A DNA stretch of 64,000 nt, from contig OZ005616.1 of the NCBI GenBank assembly GCA_963930655.1, positions 10,568,001 through 10,632,000 on the forward strand, in the 5' to 3' direction. This document shows positions 48,090 to 58,992 of the stretch, piece after piece (the first letter of the stretch is position 1; each line of letters opens with the position of its first letter). The notes under the pieces were generated by a model. It was not told the origin of the DNA. It worked only from the letters and a program-made list of their open reading frames with translations, and searched no databases. The position numbers and the translations under genes are program-made. The DNA comes from Myrica gale. Its lineage: Eukaryota; Streptophyta; Magnoliopsida; Fagales; Myricaceae.

Positions 48090-49726
48090 GAGAGTAGTCC
48101 GGGTACACTAGCAGTGTCGGGTCCTTCACTTAGGGATAGGAATGAATTACCGTCCCATACCGCAGCCAGTCCAGTAGGCATCCAGAGTAGTTGTGCGTGT
48201 AAGTATCTTACCCCCTCAATCTTTATTAAATATTATGACTTTTAAATCTCTATGCTTAATTGAATTTTAAATTTATTGTTCTTCATTTGTAGCGACGTCC
48301 GGAATTAGACACGTTCGAGGTAGTACGTGCGGGATTGCCTTACTCAAGGCTCGCACCGGAGGAAAGCTGACCGTACATATCCCTTATGGACGTACTGGGG
48401 GTGATGACAAGGCGTCCTCAATGCTCTCGAGCCATATTGATGCGCTCATTCGACAACATGTCCCATTTGAGAAGAGTAAGTGGAAGGAGGTCCCCGACGA
48501 GGTTAAATCGTATGTGATGAACCAAGTGTTGGTAAGTATAATTTATTAAATTTTAATTGTTGAAATTTTTTTACATTTCTAACTGTTATATATGTTAAGG
48601 ATGACTTCCAACTAGATTACGACCGAGCCGAGGATCGCATCACTATGACGTCAACGATGAACACAGCGTACAGGACGCACAAAAATAGAATATTCCGGCA
48701 TTACTCGGTGTTCAATTCCAAATAAGAGGCGTTGGAGCACCCGTATCCCGATATGAACAATGAAGAATGGACTCGTGTTTGTGATTTATTCGCGAGCGAG
48801 GAATTTCAGGTAAAACATTTTCTTTCCGATCTGAACTTTTATTTTAGACATATGTTTAATTGTGTTACCAATTGTAAATGTACAATGCAGAGGAGGAGTG
48901 CAATCAACAAGGAGAATAGAGCTAAGCTGAAGATTGTACACACATCAGGAGCGAGGTCTTTCCAACGCGCTAGAACGTTGTTAGTAAGTAATAAATTTAC
49001 ATTTTATTATTTATTATTAAAATAAATGACTTAGATATTTTTATATGCATGTTCTATATTTCTTTTGGTATACAGAAAAATCCAGAATCTGATGAAATTA
49101 GTCCTTCGTTGCTTTATAAAAAGACGCATACTACTAAGGATGGCGTGTGTGCTTCAGAAGATGCACGAGAAATTTTCGTAAGTTGTGAAGTTAGATTTAA
49201 TGATGCATTCTTATGCGTTTATGTTTCATATGTACTATTTTTATCTACTTTTCTATTTTTTTAGGAAAAAATAGAGGCGTTATAGTTGCAGCACGAGTCA
49301 GAGGGAAAGTCATACACCGAAGTGGAGATCGTCACTGAGGTGTTGGGGACGAAAGCGGGTTACGTGAGACGTTCAGTACGGTTTGTTGGATTATCTTCAT
49401 CAGCATCGTCTGTTGATTTGTCCCGGAAATTGGAAGAGGCCAGATTACAGATTGAGGAGATGAGGGCTAGACAGTTGGAATATGAAGCGCTTCTGGTTAA
49501 GCGGTCAGATATGGAGCAGACGATGCGAGAGCATCTGCAGATGATGGAGGACCAGAAAAGGAAAAAAGACGAAGAGCACCAGAAGATGATGCAGGAGCAG
49601 CAAAAGAACCCAGTGGAACAACAAGAACGGAGGATGCAACTAATGGCAGAGCAGATGCGTGAGCAGCTGATGGAGCAGATGAGACATATGCAATCTCGTT
49701 CCATACCCAAACGAAAATTTGGGTAA
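48090..49726 (+). pseudogene. Transposase_24-type (Ptta/En/Spm) gene, six exons, two stops
   Basis: The exons have clean GT/AG junctions: about 48090-48199 (LRDRNELPSHTAASPVG), 48293-48531 (ending NQVL), 48601-48809, 48892-48984, 49076-49178 and 49265-49726. The order RGSTCGIALLKARTGGK, PFEKSKWKEVPDEVKSYV, RHYSVFNSK, GARSFQRARTLL, DGVCASEDAREIF and YTEVEIVTEVLG matches plant Ptta/En/Spm family proteins (TNPA-like DNA-binding partner). The end is a long Glu/Gln/Met-rich coiled coil (MMEDQKRKKDEEHQKMMQEQ). In-frame stops occur after FNSK (48724-48726) and after EKIEAL (49282-49284). The gene is thus only lightly damaged. The first exon's start is not certain. Confidence 0.8.
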
Positions 49727-50541
49727 ATTTATATATTTTTAGTATTTTGTCAGTACCTATCCATTATGTATTTTATTTACTTTTAATAACGATTGCATAT
49801 TTGTAGATATTTTATTATATTATGAGTAGTAAATATCTTCATATTTATATTATTTCATAAATTTTAATTAAATTAATCCAAATATATAGAAAATCGTTCG
49901 CACGGGTGTTACATGTCGTTCGCACGGATATTTTTTGTTGTAGCATGCGCAAGCATAACCATACGTCCGAACACTTTACTTTAATTTCTATTGTCTGAAC
50001 GGTGTATATAACGTCCACACGTTCTTAAAATAAGAAACCGTGCGCACGATAAACCAAACGTTCGAACGTGTGCAATGTACAACGTCTCCGAACTGTATAC
50101 GTAAAGGTTCGAACCGCGTTTTCAGATGACAAAATAAATTTCGTCATAATGAAACTACGGTGCGGACGTCTTCATGAATACGTCCGGAAATGTTCACATA
50201 AGCGTTCGGACGTTAATATACAACGGTGCGGACGTTTATTGCGTGACAAAATGTAGTTTCGTCGCATTGGATTAATCGTTCACATAAGTTGTGCTAACTT
50301 TCGGAGAGAACGTTCGTACAGCTCATGTGAAGGGATAGACTGTACTGGGCATGACGATTTTGAATTTCGTCAGTATTGCACCAAAACGTTCGGACGGTAT
50401 TATAATATGTCCGAACGGGTTTTAGTGACAGAACACGAAAATCGTCACCCAAAACATTCGCTGACAGACTTTAGGTGACGAAATTTGTACTTTGGGTGAC
50501 AATTATTTTTGTCACTCAAAGTGTTTTTTCTTGTAGTGTGA

Positions 50542-51157
50542 TGCAACCAGATTGTTCAATCACTTTTGAACAATTTGACGTATCCATTCTCAACTGTTCG
50601 AACACTTACTTTATCGGCCTCCGTCCGAACGTGTGCTCTCGAAATCATAAGGAGAAAGCTTTACCGTTTGATGCCGTTCGAACATTCAGGATGTAAAATG
50701 TTGGAGTGCAGTAAGAACGGTGTCGATTGTTTTTTTCAACTGTCCGAAATTGTTCGCATCCTAAGGATGTAGGAAGCTGCAATGCACTAAGAACGATATC
50801 CGAACAATGTAGGACACTATAAACGACACACCATTTACCGTTGGATAAGAACTGTATCCGAGCAGTGCAGGACACTACAAACGACACTTCATTTACCATT
50901 CGACAACGTTCAAATGTTTCAGACAATTGGCGTGCGAGGCCATTCAAATGGTGGGATTTCGACTACATGCGATGACATTCAAACTAGCTACTTCTTTTGG
51001 GACCGCAAATATATTTTTTGAGACAGAATAATTTTTCCGTCCAAAAAAACCTTTCGTGAAGTGGTTACTGGGACGGACCTCATGACCAACCAAATCAGTC
51101 CCAAAATCTCTTTTGGGACGGATGTTTTGGTCCAAAAATAATAATTTTGTGGTAGTG
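50542..51157. mobile_element. Right end of an older CACTA element
   Basis: On the minus strand it starts at 51157 with CACTACCACAAAATTATT. It carries TTTTGGGACGGA/CCGTCCCAAAA-type subterminal sequence (51000-51130) and GTTCGAACG variants further in. The CACTA at 45366-50538 lies inside it. Its left end should be left of 45311, but I could not place it. The TCCGTCCCAAAA style is shared with the CACTA that starts at 61621. Confidence 0.65.
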
Positions 51158-51247
51158 TGGTAGTTTATGGACAGTAGCTACAATTTTGTGGTAGTGTGGT
51201 AGTTTATGGACAGTAGCTACAATTTTGTGGTAGTGTGGTAGTTTTTG
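51142..51247. repeat. 39-bp tandem triplication at a CACTA end
   Basis: AATTTTGTGGTAGTG followed by TGGTAGTTTATGGACAGTAGC is repeated at exactly 39-base spacing (GTAGTG ends at 51157, 51196 and 51235). The unit spans the terminus of the older CACTA and its flank. Confidence 0.85.
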
Positions 51248-51319
51248 AACAGTTGCTTTGTTTGGGGATGAAATACTAATATTTTATTCATAGTTCTCTG
51301 TACTTATAAACTCAAGTTC

Positions 51320-51781
51320 ACAATCTTTGAACATTAATCCACTTCAAGATTGACGAGAATGGGGTAATTGGAAGGTCGTAATTTAATCTAAATTCTCAGA
51401 TTGGTTATTAATATAATTGGTTACTTCAAGTGAATTACAATTACCAAAAGTTCCACGACAAGTTGCAGTACCTAAAATCCCACTTTAGAGTTCCAATTAA
51501 GTCATGTCTAATCGGTAAAGAAATGACAAATCCTTGCATATTCACATATCAAGATTTGTACCCATTCTGTTGAAACCTCATGTAATTACACCCATTTATA
51601 ACATTCACAACATGGACTGACGCATGCAGGAGATAATCCGAATTTTTTCATAACTTCTAGTATAACTTTGTGGCCGACGAATTAGAGGAAACTTGAAATT
51701 CATTACTCGAAATAACAAAATATTACAAAAGGAAACAACTTCAAAGCATGACCCTAAAACGGCCAAATGAAGCTCCGTAGG

Positions 51782-51854
<73 letters not shown>

Positions 51855-51957
51855 AGCGAGCTACATGGAGTCTGTCCTATTTGTATCCTTATACTTAACC
51901 CTGGCATCACGACGGTGTAAATGAATTCCAAACATGCATGTTTTGAATTTCCAGCCT
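51320..51957 (-). other. 3' flank of defensin copy F
   Basis: It matches the flanks of copies A and C (CTTCAAGATTGACGA, TATAATTGGTTACTTCAAGTG, ACATGGACTGACGCATGCAGG, CATGACCCTAAAACGGCC). A CA/TA microsatellite interrupts it at 51782-51852. Confidence 0.7.
51782..51852. repeat. Compound (AC)n(AT)n microsatellite
   Basis: About 14 AC units are followed by about 21 TA units, in the 3' flank of copy F. Confidence 0.95.
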
Positions 51958-52131
51958 TCAACAAATGAAGTAGCAGTAGTATTTATCACTAAATAAGTGC
52001 GCACGAGGAGCCTTACATTCCCCTCGCACAGCACCCTCTAATTCTCGACTTTTCTCTTCAGTGTTCGGTGCTTCGACACGCTTTCTGCCAATGTTTGCTG
52101 AGACGTTCGCATTCTCTACACGTGCCAATTC
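51958..52131 (-). pseudogene. Defensin copy F, exon 2 (frameshifted)
   Basis: From the acceptor at 52132 the minus strand reads GIGTCRECERLSKHWQKAC as in copy A. Then RSTEH and a TGA follow, because two bases are lost in the stretch that encodes the DKFCDKKC core. In the next frame the rest is still readable: ELEGAVRGECKAP, then KYYCYFIC and TGA at 51958. The first cysteine of the CxC is changed to Tyr. Exon 1 at 58908-58992 is intact but separated by an inserted CACTA element. This is a pseudogene by frameshift. Confidence 0.85.
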
Positions 52132-52373
52132 CTATTTCAATACGAAGGAAGGATTAAATAAGTACTCTATATAAATTCTTATTTCAATACAAGAGATCAT
52201 AGACCTACTCCAACTTTTTTAACGGTACTCTATCATTCAAAACCTTTCGAAATTTAGTACAACTTTGTAATTTATATATACCATACAAAAAATGATAATT
52301 TTAGTGATCAATGTGGTGAATATAATTGACACTAAAATTTAAAATATATACCCGGTTTGAAAAAAGATATAAG
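52132..52373 (-). other. Exon-2-proximal intron of copy F
   Basis: It matches the copy A intron (TCTATATAAATTCTTATTTC, CATACAAAAAATGATAATTTT, GGTGAATATAATTGACAC) up to GGTTTGAAAAAAG, where CACTA sequence takes over. Confidence 0.75.
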
Positions 52374-52499
52374 GATATGCTTGGGTTTTAGCCTAAAAAT
52401 ATTAGTGACGAAATTTCCTCACTAATACTTTTAGTGACGACGTTTTGACTTTTAGTGACAAAACGGGAATTTCGTCACGAAAAATTTTTAGTGACGGAT

Positions 52500-52945
52500 A
52501 TTTTTCATCGCTAAATGTAGCGATCGATCGTAACTGACTTAGTGATGGATCGGTTAAACGAGTGATTGATCGGTATGTTTCGCAACGATCGAACGATAAG
52601 CATATACGATTGATCGGTGAATTATTGGGGATGGATCGGCCATTTTTACCGATGGAATAGTAAGAAATAAACGATCGATCGCTATAGTAATGACGATCAA
52701 TTGTAATTTATAAGTGATCGTTCCCTTATAATTTAGTGATTGCTCGTCTTAACAAAAGTCGATCGGTCGGTGAGTAAAGCGATGGATCACTGACTACGTC
52801 ACTGATCGATCGGTAGAATTGTGACAATCGATTATTTTTTGTTTAGTGATCAATCGTTTATTTCTATACCGATCGGTCGCTCATCTTGCTGACAGATCGC
52901 TTGCACATAGACGATTGATCGATGACTTTACTGATCGATCAACAT
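52500..52945. repeat. Subterminal array of degenerate GATCGATCG palindromes
   Basis: About twenty variants of CGATCGATCG, GATGGATCG, GATTGATCG and ACGATCGAACG lie at irregular 15-30 base steps. Most are self-complementary. Further clusters lie at 54350-54560, 55050-55240, 55570-55950, 57740-57970 and 58330-58660 within the same element. Confidence 0.85.
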
Positions 52946-54120
52946 TATATATTTTTAATATTGACGATCGAACGGTGGTGTGTAAATGGGACCTTCATAC
53001 ACCTCCATGGGGGTAAATTGTATGGAAACAAAACGACTAGCCAAATACTGTACGCATTGCTCATGTTTCTGAACGGATTAAACCCGTCAGAAGCAAGACC
53101 AAGGCAAACGTTGCGGGCATCTTGTGCAAACCAACCATGGTCCTTATCAAAATTCTTCCAAACCAATGAATCTGCTGGATGCCTCAAACTCTCCCCGTCA
53201 TCGACCCGTTTTTTCTTATGTCATCTCATGTCAATTGCTACATCTTTTGTGGTAAACAAATGTTTAAGTCTAGGGATTAAAGGGAAATGACGCAACACTT
53301 TCCTTGGACATCGATTGCCCAAGTCATTTTCAAATTTCCACCAGGACACCCCACATACCGGATAATTGTCTAACTCACTGTTTTCCTTCCAAAATAACAC
53401 ACAATCATTCTGACATGCATGAATCTTATCATAACTAAACCCAAGACCCTTTCGCAATTGTTTCGCCTCGTTATACGATCTCGGTAACGTCTCCCCCTCT
53501 GGCAACACCTCCTTAATCAACTGTAATACTATATCAAATGCGTTAACCGACAACTTATTCTCTGACTTCACATGCAACAACCGGACCGTAAATGACAACT
53601 TACTAAACTTGGTACATCCAGAATACAATTCAAGTTCTGCCTCTTCCCATAACTTATTAAGTGGTGTTGAACCCTTCGGTTACCAACTGGGGGTTTCCTT
53701 ATTATTAGGGTTCTCCGTTTAAACCCTTATCGGCCCACCATCTAATCCGGCACGAACATCGGTCAACATTTCCGTCATTCTATCAGAGTTATCTCCCTCT
53801 AAATTATCATCATTATATGGTAAACCCGCACCGGACTCTTGACTCAAATTAGAAGTAAGTTGAATACCCTCCCCGTGAAACACACATGACTTATAGCTCA
53901 CATCAAACCCAATAATGTAAATATGATCTTCTATTTTATCCAACACTTGAAACACTACATTTCTGCACATCCGACACGGACATCTGATCTGACCCCAAGA
54001 GTCTACACAACAAGCAACCATACCGACAAACCTACGGACCCCCTCCGCGTACTTTTCACCAAACCTCTTTTTCTCGTAAATCCAACTCTTATCCATCGCC
54101 ACTAATCTAAAAAAATACAT
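52945..54120 (-). pseudogene. TNPD/TNP2-type CACTA transposase, N-terminal part
   Basis: Near the start at 54120 is MDKSWIYEKKRFGEKYAEGV, then IRCPCRMCRN and FHGEG, the transposase-associated zinc domain. From 53640 follow YSGCTKFSKLSFTVRLLHVK, LPEGETLPRSYNEAKQLR, KIHACQNDCVLFWKE, YPVCGVSWWK and VLRHFPLIPRLKHLF. Then come LRHPADS, RNVCLGLASDGFNPF and VVLFPYNLPPW, the Transposase_21 region. A Trp codon of the usual MRWH is TGA near 53219, and at least one stop lies in the linker at about 53660-53720. The frame ends after the PPWMCMK-equivalent, so the C-terminal part with later catalytic residues is missing. It belongs to the CACTA around it and could not act as a transposase. Confidence 0.85.
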
Positions 54121-56351
54121 GAATTAAGTAATTCGTAAACACTCACACAAGAATTAAGCATATCCCTAAAATAAACTCAAACATAACAAGTCAAAAACAC
54201 TCCAATATTCACCCTCCATGTTTCTCAAACTCCATGATTTATTTTCAGAACTCAAGCACTTCAACAATCAAACATTCAATATATAGCTCAAATACTACAC
54301 ATGTATCAATAATAAAAACAAACACTCAAAAAATCATAATGCAGCGATCTGACCAAACAAGCGATCGATCGTTACTATAGACGATCGATTAGTGTTCAAT
54401 ACCGATTGATCGTCTAAAAATAGATGATCGATCGGCGAACATCCAACTAACAAACGATTCATCGTCATCACATAGACGATCAATCGGATAACCACCATCT
54501 AACAGACGATCCTTCGTCACAAATAGGCGTTCAATCGTGACAAACCCAAATCGAAAACACAACTTTTCAGGCCTCCCCGCACTCAAATCCAAGCCCAAAA
54601 CACTCACAAATCATCCTCATGCAATTCTAATTCTAATATACATTTAATCATACTCTAATAAGCTCTAATCATCACAAATCCATTCCACAATACCCACAAA
54701 TGGACAAATATTAAAAACATCAAATAACCAACCAAATCATTCATAAATGTATATGTTGATTCCATTACCTCTTGCACGAAATTTAGACCAAAACGAACCA
54801 ATTTCACCAAAATCTCACAAATGTCGCCCAAATTTTCCAATATTCACCCGGTTAAAAAACCAATGAATTTGAACTTGGGCTTAAACTTAAGCACTTCTAA
54901 AAACGTTCACAACTAAAAGGACGGTGTATTAATAAATTTTTCGGCAAAAATAACTCCTTCCGCGACTCTCCTCTTCTTCTTGCCGTGTGTGTATTTTTGC
55001 CTTTCGCCCACGGCCTTTGCGCATTCTCGCATTTCAAGCTCGATATACATTGATCGATCGGTGGCCTTACGATCGATCATGTAAAATTGAGCGATCGATC
55101 GTCCTTTCTGTATAAACGACGACGCATGCATTACATACTAACGATCCATCAGTAGCAAAATATTAAACGCCATCGTTATACACCGATAGATCGCCTTAAT
55201 AAGCGATCGATCAGTACCCTAATTATCAAAATAACATAATTTACCCTAACAAAAGACTTATTTATTAAAATTAAATTACTAATAATGTCATCTTAATACA
55301 TAACTCATACTTATGACTTGTAATCATGTGTTAAATAAGTGTTATGTCACTAGTTTCTAACATCTTAATACTTAACTCATACTAACAATAACATAATGCA
55401 TCTATGATGCAACATGTACAACTTATACATGCTTTCTTAAATATGAATTATATGTACGTGATATATTGTTTCGTAATCTAAATACATTATAACACACTTT
55501 GTTAATATATATTTTTATATTTCTAATCATTTAAACTCACATTATTCAATAAAATGAAGATTAGAGGCAGAACTACTGTAACGATCGATCGATATAATGC
55601 GTGATCGATCGTATATAAGACCAAAACGACGACGGATAATACCGACGGATAACTACACACTAGCGATCGATCGTTACAGCTACATAAAACGACGATGCAT
55701 GCATGACATACAAACGATTCATCGGTAGCAAAATATTAAACGACACTATTACCACACGATCGATCGGTACTAACCATTGCAACGACGTCGTCTTGGACGA
55801 TCGATCGGTAAGTGACCTCATACGCGACGTGCTGTGCCGATGGATCGTTTCCAAACAAACGATCAATCTTCATGTCTGTATAAAACGACGACACATGCAT
55901 TACATACAAACGATCCATTGATATCCTTTATACACGATCGATCGATCTCCTAATTATAAAAAAAAATCACCCTAACAAATTACTTAATTATTAAAATTAA
56001 ATTATTACTAATGTCATCTTAATACATAAATAATAATATTGGTAACAACTTATATATTTTTATATATATAATCATTTAAACTCACATTATACAATAAATA
56101 GTAATATTGGTCACATTATTAAATTCTTATATTACTTATTTGATCGACTACTTATTTCGTTACTTTCGCCGACCAAAGGGTATATTGGTCATTTTAAGTA
56201 TATAAGTGTATATGTCATGAAATACAAATAAAAAAACAATTAAAATGTAATCAAAGTTACTACATTTCCACAGATAAACACATATTGTCTCAAATACATA
56301 ACTAAATCCAGAAATCTAAATGTATATCCCAAATAGATAAAAAAAAAAACA

Positions 56352-57601
56352 TCAACGTGCAATAGCATCACAGAAAGTGTCCAAGTCATTAGGAATATCT
56401 CCGGTAATAATAGGTGGATCTGCCTCCGTCTTGAAATCATCTAGAGTCTTCTTAATTTCTTCCAGCTGCTCGCTGACGTCTGACATATGAGCCACGACCG
56501 ACTTGTTGCGTAGCATTGTCACAGTGGACTCCCCATCGAACGCGGTCCGGAGCTCTTTCACCTCCTCCTCCAACGACTGCACCTGCCTCTCAAGAGGTTG
56601 TAGAGCAGAGTTCACAGTCGCGCTGACACGGCTGTCGAGGTCCGAAAATAGCTGGGCCACCCAGGGAAGGGGCACTACAGACGCTCTCGACTCGAGAGGT
56701 ACCTCTAACGCTGATGTAGAAGGTCGTGTTGCCACCTTTGCAGTCGCTGCTGCTCTACTAGCAAACCGTCGAGTGAATGCCCCCTGCTCCTAGACAGAGT
56801 GAACTTGTTCAGTGCGCTCTTAACCCCCTTACGTGTATCCTCAACAGTGATCATAACACCCCGAGAAATGAGGAACTGAGTTAGAAACACGTCGTATGGG
56901 AGACTATATTGCTTAATTCCCCAAGCCTCATCCATAATCAGCTCGAACATGTATAGTGGAAAATCTATCAACGTCTGCTGATCCATTAACAGCATGCACT
57001 GAGCTCTCGAGAACGTGCACTTGGTAGAATGACTTCTGCCATCAACGTTCGTCGTCCAGATAAGGTGCAAAATCCGCCAAAACACACTGAACTCACTCTG
57101 CTTGATTATGCTGCCAACCACTGCAGAGGTCTTCCTCGTCATCAGCATCCATAAGTCCTGCTTTGATGTCCTCTGCTCATCCGTCAAAGGAACCGCCGGG
57201 AAGCAAGGGGTCCTAGGCCGATGACAGTGCAGGAAATCGGCAATGACGTCTACCGAGAACATGAACTGTACTCCTCGCACCTCCATCTGCACCTCAGCTG
57301 CTCTAGCTGTCGAGATAAGTGCACACAAAAAATCGTGCACGAGGGAGTCGACACAGAAACCATCCACCCACGATAGCTGGTGAAGGAATCCTTGGTACTC
57401 AAAAAACTGGAAGAGTGTGTGCTCCCTGTACAACAAATTGTCAAAATCAGATAGCGTTACTGGACGCTCTTTGGCCACCGGCCGCCCCCTCAAGTACTCC
57501 ATCTGCCTCTCTACAGTCATCACCGAATCAGCGAGCTCCTGATCATTGGACGACGATCCAGTCCCGGCCCTCGTTGTGCATGCACGCTTAGCTCCTAACA
57601 T
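56352..57601 (-). pseudogene. CACTA-borne gene with a putative plant transposon domain, one frameshift
   Basis: From ATG at 57601 about 275 codons are open. They include FDNLLYREHTLFQFFEYQGF, VQFMFSVDVIADFLHCHRP, KQDLWMLMT, SVFWRILHLIW and the PLYMFELIMDEA region. The layout (strand-turn, VDFS..AINRFLG-like block, later LPYxxFLTxxxxxxGV) fits the putative plant transposon protein domain often found beside plant elements. Near 56770 a run of C residues lies where one frame (KFTLSRSRG) gives way to another (AFTRRFASRAAATAKVATRP), which goes on as a coiled coil (LQPLERQVQSLEEEVKEL) to 56352. A one-base slip in the C run would explain this. It lies upstream of the transposase piece, same strand. 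Function is unknown. Confidence 0.6.
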
Positions 57602-58907
57602 TTTACGAACGCTGCAAAAATTGTATATAAATATGGGTTAATAAATAACCACAATACTGTAATTAAAATATTAAAAAGATACAACAAAATGGTGATCCAT
57701 CGCCACAAAATGGTGTACTTTTGGGGTTTTAAAAGTACAGCATCAATTACCGATCGATCAGTAACTAAGATGATCGATCGTCAATTACACTGATCGATCG
57801 TCATTAAATTTGAAACTCACCATTTCAATTACCGATTCATCGGTACATATAGTATCGATCGGTCACTAAATAATCATAACCGATTGATCATCTACTTTAG
57901 ACGATCAATCGTTTGACTCACCTTCTACAACACGATCGATCGCTGTTAAATGCGATCAATCGGTGTTTATACGAAAATGTACAGATTACAAAAAAAAACC
58001 CAAAAGACACTTAAAATAAGCCCCAAATGATCGCTAAACAATCCTAAACGCCAAAAATATTCATTAACACAAAAATAAATACAATTTACGGACCTAAATG
58101 AAGGATATAGCAAATTAAAAAAACGTAAACTAAAACCTCATTTACAACAGCTTAATATCTCTTAAAAATTAATATAACTACGTACCTTTGAGGCTTTGAT
58201 GTAGATGATAACAGGAAATGATTCCGCGCACTTTGGAAGGAAATGTCGCAGAAAATGGTTCAGTGAAGTTTGAGAGAATTCGAGAAAATTCGTGAGAGAT
58301 AACCGGTAAAAATGATTCACCGGTTTCATATAATTGTTCATCATTTAGACGATCGATCACTTATTGTTTTACACGTGGCCAACTCTCATTCGCTTGCAAG
58401 CTCGATCGACCGCTCATTATAACGATCGATCGTGGATTCGAAAAAAATGATGGTTACGCTTCCCGATCGATTGACGATTCTCATTTTCCATCGTCAAGAG
58501 GCAACGATCGATCATTAGTTTTCACCAGGTGTCGATTCGTCACCGATCGATCGTGGCATAATCATTGATCAATCGTTAAGCGGGACTACTTAAAGTAGTC
58601 GCCAAAAGATTTCATATTTTGTGACGGAGCTTCTCGTCACAAAAGACCGATCGATCGTTGCGTGACGAAATTTTTCGTCACCAAAACATTACCTTTTAGT
58701 GACAAAAATTATATTTCGTCACAGAAAGGACTTTTATTGACGACATTGGTGATGAACAAAAGTTTCGTCATAAAAACCCCTTAGTTAGTGACGAAATGAC
58801 CGAGAATTTCATCACTAAAAGTCAATTTTTTTGTAGTGAAGTACTACTACTCGTACCAGTAAAAAGCTTTTGGCACTATATATAAAAGTGACCATAAATC
58901 TACTGAC

Positions 58908-58992
58908 CTGCATTTGCAACGAGAATGAAGAGAATGAATATGGGAAGGATGCAACCATATTGAGGAGACTTAGCCATTTGCTCTTTACTCAT
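58908..58992 (-). pseudogene. Defensin copy F, exon 1 (intact signal peptide)
   Basis: The minus strand encodes MSKEQMAKSPQYGC, then ILPIFILFILVANA and the first base of a Gly codon, followed by a GTCAGTAG donor. The reading is intact and close to copy A. The TATA box CTATAAATA is at 59018-59026, so as in copy A the second Met (58977) is the likelier start. Its exon 2 partner is frameshifted and lies 6.8 kb away across a CACTA element. Transcription may still start here. Confidence 0.85.

Larger units (their letters stand above)
45366..50538 (+). mobile_element. CACTA (En/Spm) element, nested in an older CACTA
   Basis: The left end reads TACTATAAGAAATTATGG (first C of CACTA changed). The right end on the other strand reads CACTACAAGAAAAAACAC. 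The 3-bp target duplication TGA lies at 45363-45365 and 50539-50541. TTTAGGTGACAAAATTTTGG-type sequence is inverted at both ends. Subterminal regions (about 45480-46470 and 49890-50450) are packed with GTCCGGACG/GTTCGGACG-like motifs, the expected kind of site for a TNPA protein. A further cluster lies internally (47300-47900). Genes on the plus strand are a coiled-coil frame (46480-46869) and a spliced Transposase_24-type gene (48090-49726). No TNPD transposase is present, so it would need one in trans. The element is 5173 bases. Confidence 0.9.
52374..58838 (-). mobile_element. CACTA element in the intron of defensin copy F
   Basis: The minus-strand start at 58838 is CACTACAAAAAAATTGAC followed by TTTTAGTGATGAAATTC. 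At the other end the inverted ATTAGTGACGAAATTTCC is present, but the outermost CACTA bases are not, so that boundary is inferred. AAG at 58839-58841 and 52371-52373 is a possible 3-bp target duplication. The two flanks rebuild the copy A intron. The element is about 6.46 kb, with a TNPD-type transposase piece (52945-54120) and a second gene (56352-57601), both minus strand. GATCGATC-type palindromes are dense at both ends and in internal clusters. AT-rich spacers 54121-56351 and 57602-58300 hold nothing else recognised. Confidence 0.85.

Noticed and set aside
49360-49710. Cysteine-rich minus-strand frame as a secreted peptide
   Set aside because: It is the antisense of the Glu/Gln/Met-rich coiled coil of the Transposase_24 gene.
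51605-51964. Minus-strand frame with a repeated Ile-Tyr and Cys-Val run
   Set aside because: Produced by the (AC)n(AT)n microsatellite. It lies in the 3' flank of defensin copy F.
52500-52945. Regularly recurring GATCGATCG motifs looked like a CRISPR-type array
   Set aside because: Repeat units are short and degenerate, spacing is irregular, there are no unique spacers of constant length, and this is a plant CACTA terminus.
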